From positions 1-64,000 of the forward strand of contig JAEQBH010006815.1 of assembly GCA_016808115.1 (NCBI GenBank): 64,000 nt of DNA, read 5' to 3'. The position numbers and the translations under genes were made by a program. Position 1 is the stretch's first letter. The number at the start of each line of letters is the position of its first letter. This DNA is from Tetrastigma voinierianum. Its lineage: Eukaryota; Streptophyta; Magnoliopsida; Vitales; Vitaceae. Of this stretch, positions 55,494 to 64,000 are shown in pieces. The notes under the pieces were generated by a model. The model saw only the letters and a list, made by a program, of their open reading frames with translations. It searched no databases and had not been told where the DNA came from.

Positions 55494-55905
55494 CCCTATC
55501 TCTGACAACTCATGGGTGAGCCCTGTTCAGGTGGTACCCAAGAAAGGAGGAACTACAGTGATAATATACGAAAAATGAACTGCTATCGACTAGAACAGTT
55601 ACAGGATGAAGAATTTGTATTGACTACTGGAGACTGAACAAATTGACCAAAAAGGATCATTTTCCACTTCCATTTATTGATAAGATGTTAGATAGATTCG
55701 CAGGGAATGAGTACTTTTGCTTTATGGATGTTATGGATGCTAGGATACAATCAAATCACCATTGCTCCGGAAGATCAGGGGAAAACCACCTTCACGTGCC
55801 CTTATGGCACATTTGCTTTCTAGAGAATGCCATTTGAGGCATTATGTATACGGGAACCTTTAGAGAGATGCATGGTGACAATATTTTGGGATATATAATA
55901 CCTAA
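55494..55905 (+). pseudogene. Athila-type reverse transcriptase fragment, copy 2
   Basis: ISDNSWVSPVQVVPKKGGTT, then VIIYEK and a stop; frame 55,643-55,837 gives TKKDHFPLPFIDKMLDRFAG and NEYFCFMDV, followed by TCPYGTFAF and RMPFG readings. It lacks the YxDD box. It aligns with 19,564-19,957. Confidence 0.82.
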
Positions 55906-56309
55906 GATTAGAGTCGATGAAGCATCTTTGACGAGCGAGATTTGATGTGAGCTTACTCTTTTGATGAAACAATCGTACATAAAAAGCCCAGATGGAATAA
56001 ACTAACGAGAACCATACGCGACGTAATAAATTACGTAATGAAAACATAAGAAAGCAAAGAAAAATCAAGCCAAAAACTCAGATCATGTGGAACATAGAAT
56101 TTCTTTTTCATGTGCAAATATTTATTATTTTTTGTTCATCATGTTGTGAGCAAACATTAAGTTTTCATATGCATACAGGTTTATAAATTTGTTTCAAATC
56201 CCTATTAGATTGGCAATGGGAGTAACAAAAATTAAGAAAAATAAAATGATGGAATTACTATATGTAAGGATTTATGGTTTGTTTGATTCATTTTTGTTTT
56301 TGCAATCAG
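55906..56309 (+). other. epsin intron segment, copy 2 of 19,958-20,366
   Basis: Non-coding, aligns with copy 1, acceptor GCAATCAG kept. No gene seen. Confidence 0.6.
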
Positions 56310-56680
56310 GTCTCTCAACACAAGCTCAGTAAGTGGTATGTATTTGAATTCAAATTCTAGTTACGGTGGATATGGTGGATCGTTTGTGATAGAATCAATG
56401 GAAGGTAACGCGGAAGATGAAGATCAGAAATATTCTGGGAGAGAGAAAGGATCAGGTGCAGACCAGACCGATGAAGAAATAGAGACTCATATCGGATCGT
56501 TGAAGCGATCGACCAAGATGAGAATTAAAAACAGTATAATGAAATCGATTGCAGACGATGAACCACAGAGAAGAAGTCAAAACAATAGGCTCTTCATTAT
56601 AACTCAAGCCGAATCTTAATGAAATTAGGACCGTGCGGGTAGTGACGAAGAGCATTGATCATTGATGACATCTGTTCAGA
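56310..56680 (+). pseudogene. epsin RYDD exon, copy 2, strongly altered
   Basis: Starts as in copy 1 (SLNTSSVSGMYLNSNSSYGG), then departs: the frame 56,338-56,619 stays open for 93 codons, but from about residue 15 it matches copy 1 only in scattered words (EDED, PQRRSQNN). Flanking sequence aligns well on the left and poorly on the right up to about 57,290. Confidence 0.6.
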
Positions 56681-57289
56681 TGTGAATGCTATGGTTTTCT
56701 AATAAAGAGTAGTGATATTGTGGGATTTTCTTTCCTTTTCTCTTGTCTTTACCATGTGGTGGTTCTTAAACGTGATTAGAATTTTAACGATCATATATCA
56801 TCTGGTTGTATGGACAGTTGATGCCTTAACTAAAGCTAGTTGTTATTGAACGAAATCGACGGACATGTGCCTGTTTAAGTGGTTGTTTCACAGACATAGT
56901 TGTATGACAGTTAGAATTATTAATGATAAATAATTTTGTGAAACTGTATTTCAAATAAGATGGGATGTTGTTTGATTAATTGGGAGGGTTCTTATGACAG
57001 TGTCTATTGTTTGAAAAGATAATCATTTGAATAAATGAAAAATTAGATAGGCATAGGAAAAAGATAAATGCATTACAAAATTATTATCTTTTTGTTTATA
57101 ATATATTATTATTTATATATTCAATTTATTATTAATATTGAGTTGGAATTGATTATTGAATAAATATAATATAATATTATATGTTAATTTTTCATTGTTC
57201 CATGTTTTATGTTGTTTTCAGGTGTTTATGGATGATCTTGTGTGTTTGGTAAAATCGTAAAATATTTATATTTGCATTTATATTGTTCA
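56681..57289 (+). other. strongly diverged intron, copy 2 of 20,744-21,380
   Basis: It corresponds by position to the intron after exon C and the start of the AT-rich repeat, but only short words align. No gene is seen. Confidence 0.5.
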
Positions 57290-57840
57290 TAAAATATGAA
57301 GTTTATGGTTTTGTTAATTTATTATTCTTATTTTCATTTATAATGTATTACCATATTCATTTAATATTAATACAATTAGATTAATTAATCCCAATCCAAT
57401 AATAATATATTTTACCATATTAATTTTCCATTATTCTTATTTATATTTCTTTTTCATAAATTATTAATTTTGAATTAATCTTATTTATGTTTAGTAAAAT
57501 AAATAAAATAATATTTATATTTGTATTTTATATTGTTCACAAAAATATGATTTATGGTTTTATTAATTTATTATTCTTATTTTATTTATAATATATAATA
57601 CCATATTCATTTAATATTAATACAATTGAATTAATTAATCAATCAATAATAATATATGTTACCATATTGATTTCCATTATTCATATTTATGCTTGTTTTA
57701 CAAATGATTAATTTTGAATTAACCTTAAATTAGTAAAATAAATAAAATAACATTTATATTTGTGTTTTATATTGTTCACAAAAATATGATTTATGCTTTT
57801 GTTAACTTATTATTCTTATTTATTTACTAATATTATAATT
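57290..57840. repeat. AT-rich ~243-bp tandem repeat, copy 2
   Basis: Same landmarks as 21,393-21,985 (ATATTGTTCA...AAATATGATTTATG near 57,530 and 57,770); about two to two and a half clear units. Confidence 0.75.
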
Positions 57841-57934
57841 TGGAAGTGATGAAGTTCTTTAAATATATTTTAGGTTAGAAGCAAGCATAAATGGGGTTGG
57901 AGGGTTTAGAATTGCTAATTATAGTTTATGGGGC

Positions 57935-58170
57935 CAAAATGGCGTCGTTTTGGCATGTATTTTTTAAAGTGCGCGCATATGCCAAAACGACGTCGTTTTG
58001 GACTACGAGGTTAAAAAACAACGTCATTTGGGTAAGTGATAACTTATGAAAAACGACGCCGTTTTGGACTCTAGCAGCCCTAAACGATGTCGTTTTTTGT
58101 TGTATTTTAAAAAAAAAATTTATAAAGAAACGACGTCGTTTTCTGTCCTATAGAGATGAAACGACGTTGT
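57935..58170. promoter_or_regulatory. ACGACGTCGT palindrome cluster, copy 2
   Basis: Seven related sites. CAAAACGACGTCGTTTTG at 57,983-58,000 is a perfect 18-bp palindrome, and AAACGACGTCGTTTT recurs near 58,129. They are better kept than in copy 1. Confidence 0.55.
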
Positions 58171-58770
58171 TTTGGTAGTGAGCAGCCCTAAAAGAGGAAC
58201 CCTTGTTCATATAGTCGAGCAGAAAAAATGAAAAAATGAAGGGGGAAAGAAGAAGAGGAAGAACATCTTGCACACCTTTCGCCTCTATTGAAAGTAGATG
58301 GCACACCTTGGAGTTTAGAGTTTGAGGAATCTTTTGAGCCTAAGGTTTTGGGCGAGAGGCGGCCGTGACTTGAGGTTTGTTAATTTCCTCATCTTCTTCC
58401 TTTTCTTGAAATTTCGATTTCAAATCTCGAGATCAGTAGGGGTTCTTTGCAATTTTGCTTTTGCAGGACAAAATCTATGAAATTTTTTTATTGTTATTAT
58501 TTGTGATTTGAAATTCAATCATGGGTGTTTTGGCTTTTCATAGGAATCTCTGAAAGTTTGATTTTTAGATTTTGGTTCTTTGTGCGAGAGATTAGATTTT
58601 CTTATTTTCCGCGGTGATCAAGTCATCGCGAACTTCGTGAGTCAACGAGTTTCTGGGGTTTTGTAGATCCACTCATCGTCTTGCATCTGGTATCGGTATC
58701 GACACGGTTAGCCCCAAGTCGGATACGAATCGGCCAAGTCGTACCGGACTCGGCCGACTTTTTGAACCTT
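58171..58770 (+). other. 5'-UTR-like region, copy 2
   Basis: Aligns with 22,291-22,924; the short frame of copy 1 is not kept, which argues against a protein. No gene seen. Confidence 0.3.
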
Positions 58771-59210
58771 GATTTGAATATATTTGGACGTAAGTGCTTG
58801 CACATGTGAAGCTTTTAGTAATTTTATATCTACTGAGACTAAATTGACATCTCGATATGCGCTAAAACACTAATCCCGGATTTGGCGGATATTGGAATTG
58901 ATTTTGATGCCGTGTCGAGGAAAGAGAAAGGATGGATAAACCCACAAACCTGCAGCCACAAAACCCTATATCTACTACCGGCCCAGTGATAATGGGATCG
59001 GGCTGCAGGTGGGCGGAGTCTTGAGTGCGGGGTGCACTCGGGGCCTCCTGAATCGGATGATGGGTTCGGGTGTAGAATGGGTATGGGCATGGGCATGGGT
59101 GCTATTTCCCCGCAGGCATGAATATGGGTATGGTATGGGAATAGGTGGTGCTCCGGGGTAGGCATAGATATGGGTATGGGTGGCGGATCTGGGCCAGTAT
59201 GAGTGAACCC
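58771..59210 (+). pseudogene. epsin last exon (copy D), copy 2
   Basis: GCGGATATTGGAATTGATTT (58,884) and the Met/Gly codons near 59,080-59,190 identify it, but the CAG acceptor is lost (ATATGCGCTA at 58,857) and the centre is heavily altered. The 92-codon frame of copy 1 is gone. Confidence 0.7.
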
Positions 59211-59804
59211 CTTTTCTTGGGTGTTCTCTTAGAAGAATACATTCTGGAGCGGGCGGGCGGACAAAGAGAGATTGTATTTTTGTTTCAATGGTGGTTGTAA
59301 GGAGAGGAGTGGCGGTAGCCATTATATATGCCCATCATGTATGGTTATTCGGTCGGCTTAAAAGGTTCCTTCTTAACTGTATTCTTTACATTGGTTATCT
59401 TAGTATGATTCCCTTTTTGTGCTTCGAGAGTCGTTGCTGTGAATGTGTAACAATCTAAGATAAACCTTTTTCACTGGTGGTTTTTTTTGGACACATATTT
59501 TTTTGGGTGACTTTTGTGGAATATTAAAGTATGTTTTGATTACTTATTGAACAATAATAAATCACATTTAATTCATTCTTCTACTTATTTGAATTCAAAT
59601 GGTTTGGATGTTGTGTTTTGATGTATTAGTAGTCTTGATGATGTTTTTATATATTTCCTGTTGAGTATGTTTGACTACTGAACAATAATAAATCACATTT
59701 AATTTATTCTTATTAATTGTGCTTATTCGAATAAAGGTCGAATCTGATAACATGTTTTGATGTATTAAGGTAGCCTTGATGATGTTTATATATTTTATTC
59801 GGGT
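59211..59804 (+). other. 3' flank of epsin copy D, copy 2
   Basis: Aligns with 23,361-23,954. ACAATAATAAATCAC occurs near 59,550 and 59,681. No gene seen. Confidence 0.5.
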
Positions 59805-60453
59805 TTAAAATAATGGGTGCGCGAGGCCAATCTGAGCAAGCGTCGGGCTTAAGAAGGGATTAAGAAGCAAGCTGAGTACGGTGCGGAGCCCTTGATGACA
59901 TCCTCGAATCGCGGGGCCCCAACTTGGGGGCCCAGTCACTACCTCTTTAAAAGTGAGTAACATAACATTGAGTTAGTATTAAAGGAAAATACCCAATCTC
60001 CACCAATTAGAAAAGTAGGATATTTCCTAATTATTGCCCATCAATTATCCCTTATTAATTGGTTTACGATAAGGAAAGAAAATCTCTCTTGATAGGAGGA
60101 ATGGCATTATCATCCTCAGCCAAGGAAAGAATACTATTATGTGTCATCATCGATTAGAAAAGTTATCACCAGTCATCCATTATAATGCAGGCCACCCACA
60201 GCCAGTGAAGGTACACACAACTTCATTCCCTAAGCGGTTGATCTTCTCTTCCGGAAAGAGCGGCCCCAGGCGTCGGGCGGCAGCGGGCGAGCCCAGCTAT
60301 CCTTTTGTTTCTTGTTTTGCGAGGGCAGGCATTGAGTCAGCGGGTAGGCTGACAATTCGGTACGCTCCGGCTAGTTAGGTTGAAAAAAACACCATAAGTT
60401 GCCGCCGTTTGTGGGAAAAGGCGGTTCCTTTACAAATAAAGGCGTCTGTTAGT

Positions 60454-62130
60454 GATGGTATCAACTCGGGAAACCTGGCGAGGCCACGCCCGATCCTCGA
60501 GATCTGAAGACCAGCCCGGGCGATGTGGACAGGCCTCTCGAGAGCCTTGTTAGAAAGCGTACGGGGCGACCACGAGCGGTGGAGGCTCTCAGTATCACCA
60601 ACCAGCAGCTTCTTTGAAGAGTTGGAGCAGCTCACCATACAAATACAACGCCCCCCCGGAAGTGCGACGGGCCGAAAAGGCCAAAACCTTGTTGCGGAAA
60701 ACGACACCTCGACCCGCATCGAGAAGCGAGATAGAGAGAAGGGAGAAATTAGGTCACACCGGGGAGCACGGTCCTTGCAACCTCGGAGGCGATCGCAGCG
60801 AGGAGAGCGAGCAGAACAACAAGGCGATGGACATATCGGCGGAGGCAGATGGCGGTAGTGGGAGGCGAAGGTTGAAGGAGACCTCCGGTGAGAACTTCGG
60901 CCATGAAGGAAGCGATGGCCAGAGCTCCGGTCTATGGGCATACAGTGCAACATAAATCCCGTTCCACGGTCGAGTCTTTTGCACTTCCCTCTTTTGGTAA
61001 AGGATTAGAATCGCTGCGATTAGGGCGTTCGGCCAGACGAAAGACTATAGACCACCTTAATACATCTAATCAGATGGAGCGCGCGGATATCAGGACCCCA
61101 TACGATCACGAGCCTTCGCTGCTCGCACTAAAAGGCCCAACATTAGCACAGTTTATGACCACGCTATTTCCATCTCATCGTTCACGAAATTTCCGCCAGC
61201 ATTCGTCTCCCTTTATCGGAGGCGAGATATCGAGAGCTAGAGTTATCACATTCGGCCAGTAAGCGAGGCTCGAAAACTGAGTCATATGTTAAGAGGTTAA
61301 CGAGTCTCTGAGGTAGATATCCCCGAACCAAAGTGCCGCCATTACGGCTTTCATCGCGGGGCTAGAGTGCCGGTCGAAAGACCTCATGTTCTTTATCTCA
61401 GAGAACCCTCAAGTGAGCATGGCCGAGGTCCTTGCCAAAATAGAGAAGTATATCAACGGCGAATAAGCCCTCTTATCCAAACAAAAGAGCTCTTCCGCCA
61501 GAAAGGAAAGAGCGGGGACGATAAGAAACGGGGCGAAGCCACAGGGAGGCAATGACAGACGGATCCCAAGGAGTAGCGGAGAAAGCGAAGTGTGGTCCCC
61601 CGAAGGCGAGAGGCGTCAGGCCGCTTAGGACCGCCTCGGCTGGCGTAAGCGATGCTGCACCTCGGCGAGTTCACCCTCACGACGGCCTCGGTGTCGTAGG
61701 TCTACGCGAAGTGCGACATGAAAGATTCACGAGATGGCCATCGGATGAAGTCGGACCGATGACGATGCAAATACTATGGGTTCCACGGGGTCATAGACCG
61801 CAGGAACAAACGGCGCATCGGTTAGAAGAAAATTGAATATCTGATCCGACGTGGGCATCTCCGCCGCTACGTGGCTCAGGAAGGTCAGGACCAGGCGCAG
61901 CCAGCACCACCTCGGCAGCTGGCACCACCTCAGCACCAACTACCCTTGGGAGAGATCCATGTGATCTCTGAAGGATTTCTGCGGGAGCGGGAGTCCATTT
62001 CGGCCGGGAAGGCCCTGCCTTGATGTCGGATCGAGAGGGAACCACAGAAGTCTGAGCCGTATCCAAACTCCCTCGGTTGGATACTACCATTACCTTCTCG
62101 GGACTCTTGGAACATGGAAGGTGTCGGCAT
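60454..62130 (+). pseudogene. Tat element 1 gag, copy 2
   Basis: MVSTRETW at 60,454, then VEALSITNQQLLxELEQLTI-type codons with QIQRP (60,580-60,660), an N-terminal coiled coil; RRAEKAKTLLRKTTPRPASR follows. At 61,340-61,520 ITAFIAGLECRSKDLMFFIS, SMAEVLAKIEKYINGE and ALLSKQK show the end of the capsid-like domain more clearly than copy 1. A basic tail and a frameshifted spacer follow. Confidence 0.75.
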
Positions 62131-62219
62131 CCCGTGATGATCTGCTGAGTGATAAGGGCATCGTGGCTGATAAGGCCAAATCCACGAGTGCCGTCGACGG
62201 TGGGAGCTCGGTGACATCA

Positions 62220-63560
62220 TCTTACTTGTCGACTTTCGATAAAATGGGTATTGGAAGGGAGGCTAGAGCCGGTCGGCCACTTACCTCGTGGATTCTCACG
62301 GAGAAAGGGTGTTGCCTCTAGAGATTACCTGGCCGATGCTCACTTTGGGAGACCCCCGTGCCGGCTCTGACAATGTGAGGTTTCTCAAAGTAGATGCCCG
62401 GAGTCGGCCTCTGATAATGCTGCTGAGAAGGTACCATTGATGCCATGGGGTTGTTCTCTCCATAGCTTATCACATGGTTATCAAATTTCCAGTGCAAATG
62501 GAGTAAGAATGAATTAAGAAAACTAGCGCTTAGCGAGTATTATTGACATGTGAAACAAAACACGTCGGCAAACATCTACATGGGCCAGGCTCGACATGCG
62601 AAGGCAGAAGTAACACCTCGACACAACGCCCTCGGAGAATTAGAGCACGAAGCAGCGACTAGCAGTACCTCGTTTACATAGGGTGCAAACTAGCGGAAGG
62701 CATCGAAGCCCTCGTAGTTTTACGGAGGCCGGAACATGGAGGTATTCCGCTGAAGCAGGAGACATGGGCGGGTCGGCGGGGCGGTGATTGCCTACGAGGT
62801 GAGAGCGTCAATCCCTCAGCTAAGTGCAGACAAAGAGAAGGAGTTTTGCCCTAGAAAGATAGAAGGCGATTAATGAAGAGGTCGGTAAACCATCGAGCAA
62901 AGCGATCATAGAGTGGGATAGAATGGTTAGCTAACGTTATTCTCGTCAAAAAGAAAACGGCAAGTGGCGGCTTTGCATCGATTTCACAGACATCAACAGG
63001 GCTTGCCAAATGGATAGTTTCCCTCTGCAGTTGATCTCATGGTGGATGCCCACGGCCGTTAAATGAACTCCTCGGTTTCATGGACTCCGCTTCTCTGGCT
63101 TCTGACGGATCGGTATGGACCCGGCCTTAAGTGAAGACCTCATTTGTCATTGGTCAAGAAACCTACTGTTATCGAGTGATGCCCTTTGGATTAAAGAACG
63201 CAGAAGCCACCTACCAAAGGTTGGTGGTAAGATGTTCAAGCAATTAGACATCTATGGAAGTATAAATAGATGACATGTTGGTAAAATGTCGGTCGCCAGG
63301 AGGCTCCACATAACCCGTCTAGCCAGGGCGTTCAGTCTTAGCTACAATGAAGTTAAACCCTGACCAAATGCGCTTTAGTCTCGGGAAGTTCTTGGGTTTA
63401 TAGTCAACACTTGAATAGAGGCAAACCCGGAATTAAGATAAAGGCGGAGTGCTTGATATGCTTTGCCTCGTTCGAGCATTCGATTATTCGCGCTGACGGG
63501 AGAATAGGCTGCTTGTGAGTCGCTTTATCTAGACCGACTACAAATGTCATTGCTTTCTTT
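62220..63560 (+). pseudogene. Tat element 1 protease and reverse transcriptase, copy 2
   Basis: A protease trace (near 62,455-62,520) is followed by the pre-RT segment and RT: VKKKTASGGF/KWRLCIDFTDINRACQ near 62,945-63,010, VMPFGLKNAEATYQRLV near 63,175-63,230 (intact here, broken in copy 1), then a YIDD region interrupted by a stop (ATAAATAGATGACATG near 63,262). The two copies thus break at different points. Confidence 0.82.
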
Positions 63561-64000
63561 GGAGTTCTAAAGGCCTTTCAATGGGATGCACACTTCGAGA
63601 GGCATTCACGACCTCAAAAACCTACTGAGCTCTCCCTAGTTCTAGTAAGCCCTTAGGAGAACTCCCTCCTCTCACTGGTCGTTTGGACTTCTCAACCCAG
63701 ATGCAGTTTGAAAGGCGGAGCAGTCTGACAACACATTTACTATTGTAGGCGAGCTCGAGAGGGAGCTAAGGAAGTATCAAGATGGAGAGGCGATCCTCGC
63801 GTTGGTAACTACATCACAGAAAGCTCAGGCCTTACTTCCAAGCTCATCTTGTCGAGTTCAAGCCCAGATATCCGATGAAGCAAATACTGCATAAACCAGA
63901 AACCTCAGGAAGGCTAATAAAATAAGCTATAGAGCTGAGTGATTTCAACGTCAGGTACAAACCAAGGACAACGATAAAAGGGTAGATCTTGGCAGATTTC
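63561..64000 (+). pseudogene. Tat element 1 RNase H, copy 2 (partial)
   Basis: KAFQWDAHFERHSRPQKPTE-like readings near 63,570 and LSDFNVRYKPRT near 63,938 mark the start of RNase H. The frame is cut by the window end. Confidence 0.65.

Larger units (their letters stand above)
59805..64000 (+). mobile_element. Tat element 1, copy 2 (cut by the window end)
   Basis: Aligns with 23,955-28,135. Leader to about 60,395, TTGCCGCCGTTTGTGGGAAA primer-site-like stretch, then gag, protease, RT and the start of RNase H. The last bases (ATCTTGGCAGATTTC) correspond to the ILADF codons at 28,121-28,135. Confidence 0.8.

Noticed and set aside
1..64000. An intact novel gene system or gene cluster
   Set aside because: All coding matter can be traced to epsin exons or transposons, and all of it is broken; I found no unexplained intact multi-gene unit.

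Overview
The window is nuclear DNA of a flowering plant, most likely a eudicot. It is AT-rich, has plant introns, and carries Ty3/gypsy elements of the Tat and Athila types, a MULE, a hAT element and exons of a plant epsin (clathrin-adaptor) gene. I cannot name the species. No gene is complete, and there are no bacterial operons, CRISPR arrays or recognisable tRNA/rRNA genes.

The main structural fact is that the window is a tandem repeat with a period of about 36 kb. Bases from about 36,156 to 64,000 repeat bases 1 to about 28,135 in the same order and orientation. The offset is about 36,155 at the left end and 35,865 at the right end. Copy 2 mixes stretches of 100 bases or more identical to copy 1 with dense clusters of small indels and substitutions, and a few blocks that no longer align. 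This could be a real duplication, two haplotypes joined end to end, or a low-accuracy consensus. Every frameshift reported here carries that caveat.

Layout of one unit (copy 1 coordinates): 2-414, end of a Tat integrase; 867-2,420, 3' exons of an epsin gene, with a 3' flank to 2,867; 2,868-10,520, a minus-strand Athila-type element whose LTR holds an array of TGTCGCGACA palindromes, and whose 'plant transposon protein' gene is split by a solo-LTR-like insertion (8,867-10,145); 10,533-12,870, a minus-strand MULE transposase, with a GGTAGTAC-rich region to 13,560; 14,245-17,532, a minus-strand hAT element with GC-rich ends; 17,898-19,540, further epsin exons running into an Athila reverse-transcriptase fragment (19,564-19,957); 20,367-20,743, another epsin exon; 21,220-21,985, an AT-rich tandem repeat; 22,060-22,924, a cluster of ACGACGTCGT palindromes and a 5'-UTR-like stretch; 23,024-23,301, another epsin last exon; 23,955-29,074, a Tat element lacking integrase; 29,490-29,871, another epsin exon; 30,413-36,545, a second Tat element reaching integrase. 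Copy 2 then starts again.

The unit looks like an epsin locus broken up and partly multiplied by nested transposons. All epsin pieces come from the disordered, clathrin-binding tail; the membrane-binding ENTH domain is absent. Splice sites and intron phases still fit together across several exons, so these pieces descend from spliced genes and not from processed transcripts.
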